From positions 374,095,387 to 374,159,386 of the forward strand of contig OX336388.2 of NCBI GenBank assembly GCA_946902985.2: DNA of 64,000 nt. The letters are read 5' to 3'. Every line of letters begins with the position of its first letter. Position 1 is the stretch's first letter. Shown in pieces: positions 32,661 to 43,094 of the stretch. A program made the translations under genes and the position numbers. This DNA comes from Meconema thalassinum (lineage: Eukaryota > Arthropoda > Insecta > Orthoptera > Tettigoniidae). The notes beneath the pieces are model-generated. The model was not told the origin of the DNA and searched no databases. It saw only the letters and a program-made list of their open reading frames with translations.

Positions 32661-33063
32661 TAATGCACATAGAATAAGGCATTTAGAAACGGGAAACGAG
32701 GTCGTTATGAATGCAGCCAACCTCAAAATGTATTATTTACCAGAGGAATTTGATGAACAAGAGGAAGTAATAGCAGCGCACAACCAACTGGACGTGGACA
32801 GCAAAGTCAGCCAGGCGGTCAGACTTGAAGGCTCACGCAGCGGGACGAAAAGTGAGACAAGCAGCTTGCCCAGTGAAAGGAGCGGACGGCTAGAATGCCA
32901 GAGTCTGCAACAGCTTTACAAAGACATGGTCGAAGAGGCTAGGGAGGTTGAAGCAGTGAATCAGACCCTCCGCCGGAAGAATACACGGCTTAGGGCTGAG
33001 CGCAGAGTGGAAGGGGGAAGCAGACAGACCTACTCGCAGCCAGACGAGGTGAAGGACCCCTAA
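32641..33063 (+). pseudogene. C-terminal end of pol
   Basis: A 140-codon frame follows another frame change near 32600-32640. It starts RDLQNNAHRIRHLETGN (the end of the integrase C-terminal beta domain) and continues into an acidic, Glu/Ser-rich tail, then a stop 87 bp before the 3' LTR. No chromodomain signature was seen. Confidence 0.65.
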
Positions 33064-33139
33064 TGTAAACACAGACAGATGGGACAGTCAGCCGGTTACT
33101 TACAGAAGGTCACTTGCAATTGACTTCCATAAGTTTTGC

Positions 33140-33149
33140 AAGGGGAATA
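33140..33149 (+). promoter_or_regulatory. Candidate polypurine tract
   Basis: AAGGGGAATA lies directly 5' of the 3' LTR, where plus-strand DNA synthesis of an LTR element is primed. Confidence 0.6.
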
Positions 33150-36100
33150 TGAACCCAAAGGGGTTAGGCTGACTGGTATCGAACGTGGATCTCAGAGATA
33201 GTGAGCTCAGAATGGAGGTTCCGGCAAGGAACGAACCCGAGATCTTTTGAGGGAATTTTAGTTGTAAAAACCCCTAGAGGAATTACATATTAAATCACTG
33301 TTGTGATATCATCTAATGCTGACATTATTTATTAATATAATGCAGGGAATATTAGTACAATACAGCATTATTGGGCTGTATGAAGCATACTACTCTGGAC
33401 GTGAGCACTGAAGTTGGAGAGTTTGACATTTTGAAAATGACTCCAGAAAAGTGGGAGGAGATTCTTGGAGCCTTGTCACTCTTGCTGACCTACTTAAGTC
33501 GTCTGGAGCAGGTCAGGGGGTTAAATAATGGCCAAGTTCTTCCCCGTTTCAGAAAAGAAACGAGAGTGGAGTGGGAAGATACCAGTGAAAATTAATGATT
33601 ACTCGTGATTGGAGCAACGCAGTGACATGAGGGTTGCACACATGTGAATGTTTAGCCGGGAGGCTAATTATCAAGCCATTAAACAGTGAAATCGAGGCAT
33701 ATTTAATGGAATGCGCAAGGACACAGTATTTTGGGAGTTAGCGGAATGCTATAACCATGCTGTCGGGAGTTTTTAGGTGACGCGGCGTCCCCACGCCATG
33801 GCAAAGGCAATTAATATTAATTAATTGGCCGATCGATCCTCGAGCACGCATTCAGTTTGGTGACCAGCGAGGAAAAAGGAACCATATGAGCATTATTTCA
33901 AGACCAGAATCATCCTGGGAGAGAAGATGACACTGCGGGGGAGTTCCCGGTCTACTTTTTCTGTTCAAACGAATATAAGGGAGTGGACTCAGGTCAGAGG
34001 AGACAGTTATACCAGAATCTAGCGTGGAGCGTATGCTGCCCGGGTCCAGGAAGAGAACGCGCGCACAAAGACTTGAACATTGTTTAGTGTTAATCAGTAT
34101 ATTCGCCGTGCAGTGTAATGCACAAATTGAGAACAATTAATAATAAGCACTGTAATCAGTGAACTGCAATCTAATGCGAAATGCGCATTACCGAAGTCGA
34201 GAAGGGATGCTCGGACTTCAGTATGAGAAGCCGTGCAGTAAAACATTTATAATACTATTTATTAAGGACAGTCGTGCCATCTTTGTATAGTCGGCATCAC
34301 GAGCGATTATTATTATGCACGTAGGTAAAGTACCGTGTGATAGACAAGCTAGAACATTTGAGAGTAATAACTTGTACCAGTACAAGGTAAAATGGTTGAG
34401 CGCAGTATGTAAAATATTGAGTGGACATATCTTAGTATGCCGGACTGCGCAGGGATAAACTTTATGATGCGATTGGTGAAATTTCATGAGCACACCAATA
34501 TAGTTAACGGTCAGGACGATACGCAAGCATATTCATGCCAAATCAGGAAGTTTATCGAAGGATAATTGATAGACAGTTGGGTGAACCGATAGGAATCCAT
34601 AGGCAGATAATCGAGACTTTCAATCAGGATGCGGGTAGGAGCGAGGAGGAGTCCGTCAACGCCTGCAGTTCTGATATCTTGCCAGGAAAATTCAACCAGT
34701 AAGAAGTGTAAATAGTGAAGTGGTGATCTGTTAAATATCTTTAAAAGTAATAGTGTAACAAGTGCTATAAAGTGTTATGTGTATAAGAAAGCAATAGCCT
34801 CAATATGGGAAAGAAAAGTGCCGTGTGTTGTGTGAGGCAAAGGTTATATAAAATGTGTTTTATCAGTGTGAGAATGCCTCGCTAATTATGCAAATGGCAG
34901 GCGTTACTGGAAGGAGTGAGTGGTTGGAGCCACCTGGATAGCCTATGTAAGTACCCAAAAACCATAATTTTATAGCAGTTATAGTCTACTGTGTGGCGTG
35001 TGATTTCAAAATTATAAAATGTGCCAGTAAGAATCAGTATTAGGAGGTAGACCCTCAAATGTTTATTGTTGTTTTGATTTTAGTAAAGTTGAGATGTTTT
35101 TATACATCAGTGAGTGGATCAATCGTTACCACTATTATAAAATGGCAAATCAGTTATATAAAAACTTAACGTAACGGACACGGATGTTCGATTATTAGAA
35201 TGGTTACGTTGTGTCGGGTTATGGTAATTCATGTCAGTAATAATAATAATAATAATAATAATAAAAAGGAATAAACGAATACATCAGGGAAAATGTTGTA
35301 AGAGATATTTATGCTAATTGGAATATTTATCTATCCAAGCAGTAAGATAATACATTAAGGGCTGAGAAAAGCAGTTTAATATCAGAGTATATTGTGTTAA
35401 TGGGAATATAATTATGCAAGAATATAGGAAATGGAAGAGATTAATAGTGAATTGAATTTGCAGCTTGCGAATAAGCTTGTAGAGTAATTGATAGATTTCT
35501 CTTACTAATCAAAGGACGAGATCATAGCATGGGGTCATGGAAGCCAGGTAATCTGTTCGACGTGTGAACTCTCGTATAGCCTAGGGCGTACAGAGATATT
35601 TAGTATGTGCCAGAGTGTATTTAGTGTAGTACCCTAACTCTGATGATGGATATAGAATGTTCTGGATTCGAATCCTGTGGTATATGAGAGGATAACAATG
35701 GAAACCTCTGCATTCATACCTGATCGACCGAGAACTTGTTATTGAATGATTCAGCTCCTGAGAAGTGAATCTAATTGGCGGCAGCTTGGGCCTGACCGTA
35801 GCAGTTAAAGATACCGGCTAGCCAGTTCGACCAGTGTTTGATGAATCTCGTGCCTTCATATAATGAAATGGACCTATTGAGGCCAGTTATTAATATCCTA
35901 AGGTTAGGAATAAATGTTTAAACTCGACCAGAACCTAAATTGCATACCATTAAGTTTAAATCATATGGGACATGTGGGTCATTGTGACTACACTATTGTA
36001 TTGAAAGTTACAAGTTACTGCTTGGAGATAAAAACCAGAAGTGAAAGCGAGACGGAGCTAGGGGAGGACGGAACGAGGGTTTCGTTACCGCCCGCCACAG

Positions 36101-37050
36101 CCCATTATGCAGCAAGAACCCAGGGGGAGACGTTATACGACCCTTGAAGGTTGTCATTTAAAAGGGATAGACTTTGAGACCCTGTTGTTAATGAAAGAGT
36201 CATTGTTATATTGTATAAGGAATTTGTGTGGTTTGAAACACATTGATAATTAAAAATCACCCTGATGATTTAATATTTAGCAAACTTACGAATTGTTGGA
36301 AGTTGCATTTTATACTGACTCTGACACTTAGTTATGCAGCTTGGCACCAGATGCCAGAGGCTATGCCCTCGCAAGGGTAGCCTAATATACCATCCGACAC
36401 AGCGGTAACGGAAGTTTTGAAATTGAAATCACAACAGCATGCAGTGGAACTATAGAAAAAAGGGAACTGTAGGGGTATATTTACATGTAATTGTGGAGTT
36501 GCAAGTAGATTTGAAGTGCAACCCATGAATTGGCTATTGCATGATAAAGCATTTTGGTGGGAAGAGAGAAACAAAACACAAAGGTACACATAATGTAAAG
36601 TAAGATGTGTTGTGAGAAATAATTAATCTTGTGAAATTAAAGAAGTCACACCAGGTGACATAAGAGTATAAGTACAGTTTTTGTGGAACTTACATGTGCA
36701 TCAGAGCACGTGAGATGAAGTGTGAAGTCAATCTCAGGGTAAATGATTGAATAATTACCGGTATATGATTTTAATAGGATGAAATGTGAATATTAGTGGA
36801 TTGTGGGAGTAATCTTGCTTCGTTTTTGTATTATATTTGTTGGGATTGTGTTTTTATGTGTTTGAAGCCATGATTTAGTGATGAATTAAAGTCTTTAGAA
36901 TAGAGTTGTGTTTTATCATTGTAGAGTTGATACCTTTTAGTCTCAGATCAAAATATGCAACTGCTCAGTGGGAGGACGGTACACGCCTGAGAACTGAAGC
37001 TAGCTGGAGGCAGAAGCATGTTTTCCATGGAGATTACTCACATGGGTACA
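33150..37050 (+). repeat. 3' LTR, 3901 bp
   Basis: Direct repeat of 22394-26288 with the same TG and CA ends. It repeats the 74- and 77-codon ORFs at 33371-33595 and 35914-36147. Small insertions, such as CCGGTA near 36759, account for the length difference. Confidence 0.95.
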
Positions 37051-37271
37051 GTATGTACATGAAGTTTTTATTTTTATTTATATTAACATTTTTAGTGTGA
37101 CTAGGAATTTCTAGGTTATGTTCGAAAATCCGAACCCCTCCCCCCAGTCCCAATTAGTTCGGATTTCCGACGCTCTACTGTACAGTCAAACCTCTATTTG
37201 GAGTTCCTTGATTTTTAAGTTTCCTGTATTGAGTGTATGTGTTCCTTGATCCTATTAGTACAAGCTGAGTG

Positions 37272-37350
37272 ACTAGAGCACTGCCGGCTGGATCGCAACA
37301 CTCCTGGTTGCTTTAAACTGCCTGCCCATTCGACACTCACAGGCGTACAA
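37272..37350 (-). repeat. Inverted match to the segment at 39570-39640
   Basis: CACTGCCGGCTGGATCGCAA and the following CTGGTTGCTTTAAACTGCCT recur in reverse complement near 39640-39575. The two copies flank about 2.2 kb that includes SINEs and a THAP-domain start, so they may be fragments of one DNA element. Confidence 0.55.
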
Positions 37351-37734
37351 GATATATGCATTAATTCACCGCTAGGTGCAGCACTAAGGCACTGGAATTT
37401 TCGCGGCTTTTTAAAGAGGAAGATACCTGAAACGAAGAATTTCTATGTTTGGAGGATCAATATCGAAATTGACGGACGTGAAAACTTTACAATAAGTTAG
37501 TTCTTTTGTTATTCAATCATCTAAAAGTATTCAGACACCTACTTACGGGCAAATTTTCAGTATTAAGAAAAGCAAAAATGCATGGTGGTGGTGGCGATTG
37601 TTTTTAAGGGGCGAAATGTCTAGCTCATTTGCCCGTAATTATACGGATGGTAATAAAATACAATTAGGCTACTTCCAACTGATTTAAATCTAACTTACAT
37701 ACTAGAGATTTATTTTTTGTCGTGTAGCCTCCTG

Positions 37735-38030
37735 AGAGGCCGAGTGCAGGTCTTTCTAGTCGACGCCCGTGGGCGACCTGCGCGTCGGGATGAGAGATGG
37801 AATGGATGAAGATGAATGAAACTGGGCAAGGATGTGGAAGGAAGCGGCCGTGGCCTGTCAGAGGGTACTGTCCCAGCATTTGCCTGGTGTTGAAAATGGG
37901 AAACCACGGAAGACCATTTCAAGGACAGCCGACGGTGGGGCTCGATCCCACGCGTCTACCGAGTCAGCAGAGAGCTTGGCCTCTTGACCTAACGTAGCGC
38001 TTTAGCCCGCGTAGCCACTACTGTCGGTAT
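37735..38030 (-). repeat. tRNA-derived SINE
   Basis: The B-box-like GTGGGATCGAGCCCCACC (minus strand, about 37950-37933) follows a degenerate A box near 38015. The body contains CACCAGGCAAATGCTGGGAC-like and GGCCACGGCCGCTTCCTTCC-like segments in the minus orientation. The flanking target duplication is not clear. Confidence 0.7.
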
Positions 38031-38095
38031 ACTAGAGATGAAAATAAAGAATAAGGGCAATAAAAGATCAAAAAAGGGCCGCCGAAAAATGGGAT

Positions 38096-38480
38096 GTTCA
38101 TTTATTCAGGGGCTTTGCGACATCGTGGTCATGTAGCACCATGTACTTAGATGTGTGTTGAATTTGTTTGATAACCCATCGTATTGTGATGACTGTATTA
38201 GTGTGTGTATTTTTAAGTCAAGTGAGGATTGGGAAGGAGACGACCGCGGCCTTAAATTAGGAACCATCCCGGCATTTGCCCAGAGTAGAAGTGGGGAAAC
38301 CACGGAAAACCACTTCGAGGATGGCTGAGGTGGGATTCGAACCCACATCCACTCATTTTTGCCTCGCGATGACGAATATACCCCGTTCCAGCACTCAAAC
38401 CAGAATTAAATTTCTTGGCAGACAGGGAATTGAATTCTACCTCCGGGGCTAGTGCCAAGCATCCTAGCTGCTAAACCACG
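38096..38480 (-). repeat. tRNA-derived SINE with shared tail module
   Basis: The degenerate tRNA-like head is at 38480-38400 on the minus strand. The middle module has GGTGGGATTCGAACCCACAT-like sequence and GGCAAATGCCGGGATGGTTC. The tail module (38096-38210, GGGGCTTTGCGACATCGTGG on plus) is shared with several SINEs of the window. Its nearest relative is 54060-54450. Confidence 0.7.
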
Positions 38481-38489
38481 AGAGAAGGA

Positions 38490-39360
38490 TTGAGGGACTT
38501 GAAAGGAAGTAAAGCTATGAAAGGCAGATAGAAAAGGGTGTGGGAGAGATGACTTCGTATTTCCGCCCCTTAAAACAATAACGGATAGAGGGGTTAGCCC
38601 CGTCACGGGAAAAGGAGAAAACCGAACCCAGCTCAGAATTTCTTCCGAGATGCCTATTTCCAACCTCACTATCCATGAGCCCTTGAGGGTATATCCCCAA
38701 CCCCAGGGATCACAACTAGTGGGACTTGGCTTCGAGACCACTGGACCCCAGCCTTGTCCGTTATTATTTCCACTTACTTGTGCCAGGCTCCTCTCTGTCA
38801 TCTACCTGTCGACCTCCCCTAGCGAGCTCTTGTTCTCTTCCAACCCCGACTGTATTAGGGTATCCGAAATCTAGGGAGTTTTTCATTTTTCTGCCTTAAC
38901 TGGCCCTAACATCATCTATCCTGATACCCTCCTTCTTCGAAGGGTCAGCACATGGCTAAGTCTACACCGTCAGCTTTTGAGCTCGGAAGTCAGCGACTGT
39001 GAGGGGTTCCAGAGCTGTAACCATTTTCCCCTTTTTATTGACTTTGGGGTGGACCCTCTCCTCTTTCCCTTTTCTATCTGCCTTTTATGGCTCTAGTAGT
39101 TTCCAAATACTCAATACTCATTCTTCAAAGATTCTGATCCCACAAAAAATAGGAAAGAAAAAGACAAGAGCCAATTAAGGCAGGGAAATGAAAGACATCA
39201 CAGGCCTCCAATACCCTAATAACGTTGGGAACAAGAGTTGGCAGGAAAGATGAAAGAGAGGAGCCAACCCACATCCCACTAGTTGTAAGCCCCTGGTGGT
39301 GGGACATGAAAAGAAACATTAAACTATATAATAATTTATGTAACCTTCAAGTGTTATGGT
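38490..39360. other. Unassigned, probably repeat-derived DNA
   Basis: Relatively GC-rich stretch with purine- and pyrimidine-rich blocks (for example GGGGTTAGCCCCGTCACGG, CCCCAACCCCAGGGATCAC). It looks like a repeat, but I cannot name it. The ORFs have no motif. Confidence 0.35.
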
Positions 39361-39369
39361 AATAAAATG

Positions 39370-39435
39370 ATATTCCCCGGTATTCTAGCTTGCCCCGTTC
39401 CGATTTACAAAAGGGCACGCAGCAGTACACCATTA
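39370..39435 (-). pseudogene. THAP-domain N-terminus fragment
   Basis: The minus strand reads MVYCCVPFCKSERGKLEY followed by RGISFYY and a stop soon after. The MV-CCVP-CKS start is the hallmark of THAP zinc fingers (C-x2-4-C), found in P-element-like transposases and host THAP proteins. Only the first 20 or so residues remain. The rest of the C2CH finger and any catalytic domain are missing. Confidence 0.5.
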
Positions 39436-39639
39436 TAAAATCACACAAAAAGCATTCCAAAACACGAATTCGCCATTAACATCAATACAAAACTTATGTC
39501 TGCTACAGAGCCTTGGTGCTGCTTCCTAGCGCCTTTATTTGGAAACGAGGTTGTACGCTCAAAACAATGCTGTAATCGTCGAATGGGCAGGCAGTTTAAA
39601 GCAACCAGGAGTGTTGCGATCCAGCCGGCAGTGGACTAG

Positions 39640-40084
39640 AGACAACACAAAATGGTTAATAAAGTTGTGTGAAAGTGGAGAAGAAATATGTTGACGTCAG
39701 TCAATTTTTGGGCTCACGTATAGGATTTTGTTGCATTGTCATGATAATTTGACATATTTCAAGCGCTCATATACCGCACCTGGCTAACTGGAGATGGTTA
39801 CGGATGATGATGAAAGCAGGATTGAAAATTAAACTGGGATTCATCACCCAGCCTGTTATACCTCGCATCAGGAAAACATGGAAGTAAGTGATGAAGATGG
39901 GATCGTGCCACTTTCGAGCTGGTAGACCTGATTTCTTTGAGTCCGTTTAGGTGAGTGAGTGATATATTGTGAAAATAAGCAGAACGCAAGCAAATGCAAG
40001 GGATTTCACAGTAAAATTACCACTGGCCAGTCAACCAAGTCTCAAATTCCATGCTGAATATTTGCAAATTCCTTTAAAAAAAAA
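39640..40084. other. Unassigned DNA
   Basis: No feature is supported. Confidence 0.35.
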
Positions 40085-40600
40085 ACAGGAAGGCAACTTC
40101 GGTGCCATAGTTGGCAGCATGCTGAGCTCTTATTCCCAAGGTCGCGGGTTCAAACCCAGCCGAAGTCATCGTTTTTTTTAAGAGCATTAAAAATCCCTCA
40201 GTATGCCTTCCATCAGAGGGGAAGTAAAACCGGCAAGCCCATGTCATAGAATTATGGTACGTAAAAGAACCTACCAATAACTACAATTGTGTGAAGCAAA
40301 ATTTGTAGGTTAGATTTGATTAACGCTCATTAAGTTCCAAAGTTCATCGCCAGGTGCAGGTTGCGGTGGCATCTAGTAGCCAAGTTTGCAGGTAGGCGTT
40401 TTTGATGGTAGTATTTGGTAGTAAAAGTAGGAACTACTTGAAATTGATCGTCTGCAGTCCTTACTTGAATTACGGATAACACACACTAATACAGCCATCA
40501 CAATTAACACTGGTTATCAGACAGATTCTACACACACCCAAAGTACACGGGGCTACGTTGTCGCAGCCCATAAACTGAGAAACCAACAACAACAATAAAC
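40085..40600 (+). repeat. Composite tRNA-derived SINE
   Basis: The head is GGTGCCATAGTTGGCAGCAT (A-box area) with B-box-like GCGGGTTCAAACCCAGCCG. The body has TATGCCTTCCATCAGAGGGG. After GAACTACTTGAAATTGA comes the tail module TCCTTACTTGAATTACGG to CGCAGCCCATAAACTGAG. It ends with an (AAC)n tail near 40585-40600. Confidence 0.75.
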
Positions 40601-40854
40601 AGAGAAAGTCTAAAATTCGTCAAATATTGTGAGCACCAAATCCCACAGTGGTAAAATTACTATATTCATGCCAATATCAAGAAAATTTATGTTTTAAGAC
40701 AAAGAAAAATGGGGATGTTCAATATTTGCAAAGTCACGAACACAAAATGGCTTGAAACATCCCCATATCCTTTATATCTATCAGTACATTAAGTTTGTGG
40801 GCAAAAAGACAAAAATTCACAAATAACATTTGTGAAATTCATGTGTCCTTATAT

Positions 40855-41020
40855 CATCATCATCATCATCATCATCATCGACATCAAGTAACAGCTCCAG
40901 TGTCCCAGGTGCTAGTGAAAAGCCTCTTCCACCTTCCTTTATCCTTATACAGCTCCTCTTGGATTCTATTCCACTGACGACCACTTACCGAAATGTCCTT
41001 CTTAACCACATCGATCGACA
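40855..41020 (-). pseudogene. LINE C-terminal tail with (ATC)n
   Basis: The minus strand from about 41015 reads IDVVKKDISVSGRQWNRI, then QEELYKDKGRWKRLF, matching the ...V+.D+...W......DR..WR..V C-terminal tail of LINE pol proteins. It stops just before the (CAT)n run at 40855-40880. Everything upstream is missing; the DNA element at 41023 begins there. Confidence 0.5.
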
Positions 41021-41022
41021 TA

Positions 41023-41648
41023 CAGGGTCATTACCTATGTGCGCCCTGATAAAGACGGAAAGCTAAGCTGGCTGTGACTGTCGCAATTCTCGGGCGCGCC
41101 TTCCCAGATCAGCTAAGGTTTGCGTGCACTTTCACACTTTAACCAAACATGTTCTTACTTACAGTGCTCATAGGCGATACTGAAAATGTCCTCCCTCTCT
41201 TGTAACACACACCTGACATCTTCTGATGAAAGAATGGCTGTCAACTCTTTTATTATTATTTACGGTGCCTGTTACCTTGAATCGTTTAGCGAGCCTCCTA
41301 ATTGTGCTGGCATTAGGCACAGGTCTTCCTGGAAACTTCGAAATTTTCGTCTCGTTTCAGAACAAGATTTTCTGCTTTTCAACACGAATTATGGATATAC
41401 ACACATTCGTGCAATGTGAATTGGTGTCTAGGCATTACCAACAATCACAGTAATCACAATACTCACTAAACGTGCAACACTAACATCTAAGCTTTGCAGA
41501 TACACGTCCATATGAATGACAAATCACGTGTGAACTAACGATACGAGTCAGCGGAACGCGCCACACCGGCTGAACCACGCGTGCGCGCCCATGATCTGCA
41601 CCAGTCACAACCGGCTTAGCTTGCCGTGTTTATCAGGGCGCCCACATT
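41023..41648 (-). mobile_element. Tc/mariner-like element, degenerate copy 1
   Basis: The left end CAGGGTCATTACCTATGTGC follows a TA and matches the terminal repeat of the intact copy at 53073-53752. The right end matches up to TTTATCAGGGCGCCCACA and is then lost. The copy is inverted relative to the one at 53073. Remnants of the same internal coding sequence are visible on the minus strand. Confidence 0.65.
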
Positions 41649-41839
41649 TTAACTTGGGAGGAAAAAAAAAAAGAAACAACCATCTGGGCTCAAGGCAAAC
41701 ACTTAATGCATTTACTCTATACTGGACATTTCTGGACACAACCTATACTGACTTATTCCACAAGGAATTGACTGAAAATGTTCTGTTACCTTTCCCAAGA
41801 TCTGTCTCCTGATTCCTGACCACAAATACGAAGTGTGTT

Positions 41840-42510
41840 TTCTAAGTGCGTACCGTTTTTATATGCGGCCGCTGCAGTGCTATGGTCGTTGTTTCGTCCA
41901 TGCATGCTCAGTATGTACATCGGTTGACTGGCCACAAAAGCCATTACAGAAGCATTCATCCTCATTTACATTTACATTGAAAATGCCTCTGACAATTAAC
42001 GTTCCGCCGAGTGTGAAATAGGTGCTTAATTTTCTAAATGCAAAAGTGTGAAAGTATGAAAATGGTTCAAGTGTAGTTTCAGTAAACTTTTCAGTGCTGC
42101 TAGATGCAAAAACCGGATTGCTGTGATGATCGCCAACCTTCGTAAGAGGAGACGGCACATGAAGAAGGAGAAGAAGAAGAAGAAGAAGAAGGTAGAAATT
42201 CATCGGCTGATTAGTAAAGTGTATGAAGAACACACTTTAAACAAAGAAATGGTAAGAAAATGGATTAGAGCATTTAAAGAAGGCCGTACTAACGTCCATG
42301 ATGAGGAGCGTAGTGGACGATCATCTGACATGACTGTAGACTTGGTGCAGAAAGTTGATATAAAGGTTCAAGAAAGCAGACGCCGCCTTTCAATTTCATC
42401 ATTATGTTATGAGTTTCCTGAAATTTCAAGGAGTGTTCTTTATCAAATTGTGGCAGGACGCTTAAATTATCGGAATTGTGCTCACACTGGGTACCGAAGA
42501 TGCTGATGGA
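41840..42510 (+). pseudogene. Mariner transposase fragment with AAG repeat
   Basis: The ORF 42123-42506 contains EIHRLISKVYEEHTLNKEMV, RKWIRAFKEGRTNVHDEERS and RLSISSLCYEFPEISRSVLY: the two helix-turn-helix parts and HDEERSG linker of mariner transposases. In front of them the N-terminus is replaced by a lysine run encoded by (AAG)n at 42157-42192. No catalytic domain follows; the frame ends after NYRNCAHTGYRRC. The terminal repeats were not defined. Confidence 0.65.
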
Positions 42511-42514
42511 GGCT

Positions 42515-42980
42515 GTACTGTGATATCTTTGCACTCTGTCTGCCTTTATCAGAACCTAATATGAGTAAATTTTAGAAACACTGATTTTTCCTCTGTGGGG
42601 TCCACACAATCAATTTACCAGTAATTAAATCTCTTTATGTTCGACCCTGACTATTATATGTCAGAAAACTGTATCATAATGATGGTCATTATAACACTAT
42701 TTTTCATTATGAAACAGTTTCTCCCACCAATCACAGCTCAAGAAACAGTTGTTTGACCAACTAGATAAGGATAGCATCGCACCTGCGCTGAGTTCCAAGG
42801 CCTTCTAATTTAAATTTCACTGCATTGCCTAGTGTCATAGTGAGGTAATCGAGGGGGCCATGGTCAAATACAAGGTATTCTCGGCGTCCCATGCGCTCTG
42901 TTCAGTACATAAAACTGGCGAAATCTCGACAGATATTTATGAATATTTATGTTCGAACATAAAATATCGTCGAACATAAA
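42515..42980. other. Unassigned DNA
   Basis: No feature is supported. Confidence 0.35.
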
Positions 42981-42984
42981 CAGT

Positions 42985-43090
42985 CGTATGCAACTCGCCT
43001 ATAATGGTAATTAAGACACTCGCATACGCTCGTTTTATAAATATACTCATGTCTTAATTATTGCAATTATAGGCTCGTTGCATAATATAC
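42985..43090. mobile_element. Foldback MITE, about 105 bp
   Basis: GTATGCAACTCGCCTATAAT and the reverse complement of ATTATAGGCTCGTTGCATAA form the arms of a near-complete hairpin, with GGTAATTAAGACA paired to TGTCTTAATTATTGC. No coding capacity. Confidence 0.6.
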
Positions 43091-43094
43091 TATT

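Larger units (their letters stand above)
22394..37050 (+). mobile_element. Ty3/gypsy-type LTR retrotransposon with 3.9-kb LTRs
   Basis: The complete element is 14,657 bp. It has direct LTRs at 22394-26288 and 33150-37050, both starting TGAACCC and ending TACA (TG...CA), and a 4-bp target duplication GTAT at 22390-22393 and 37051-37054. The internal region is 6.86 kb and carries Gag, protease, RT, RNase H and integrase in the order typical of Ty3/gypsy (Metaviridae). No envelope-like ORF was seen. A candidate polypurine tract (AAGGGGAATA) ends directly at the 3' LTR. TGG follows the 5' LTR as expected of a tRNA primer site, but I could not name the tRNA. The coding region has about eight breaks. 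Confidence 0.95.
21662..37180. mobile_element. Pogo/Tigger-like element carrying nested insertions
   Basis: The left end (21662) reads CAGCAGAGCGTC and the right end (37180) is the reverse complement of CAGTAGAGCGTC. Both continue with AATCCRAA-like segments, and TA flanks them at 21660-21661 and 37181-37182. This fits the pogo/Tigger group of Tc1/mariner elements. Without its two inserts (SINE 21894-22364, LTR element 22394-37050) the element would be only about 0.4 kb and non-autonomous. Confidence 0.65.

Noticed and set aside
22394..37050. Endogenous retrovirus with envelope
   Set aside because: No ORF with a signal peptide, fusion peptide or membrane anchor lies between integrase and the 3' LTR; only 87 bp follow the last pol frame.
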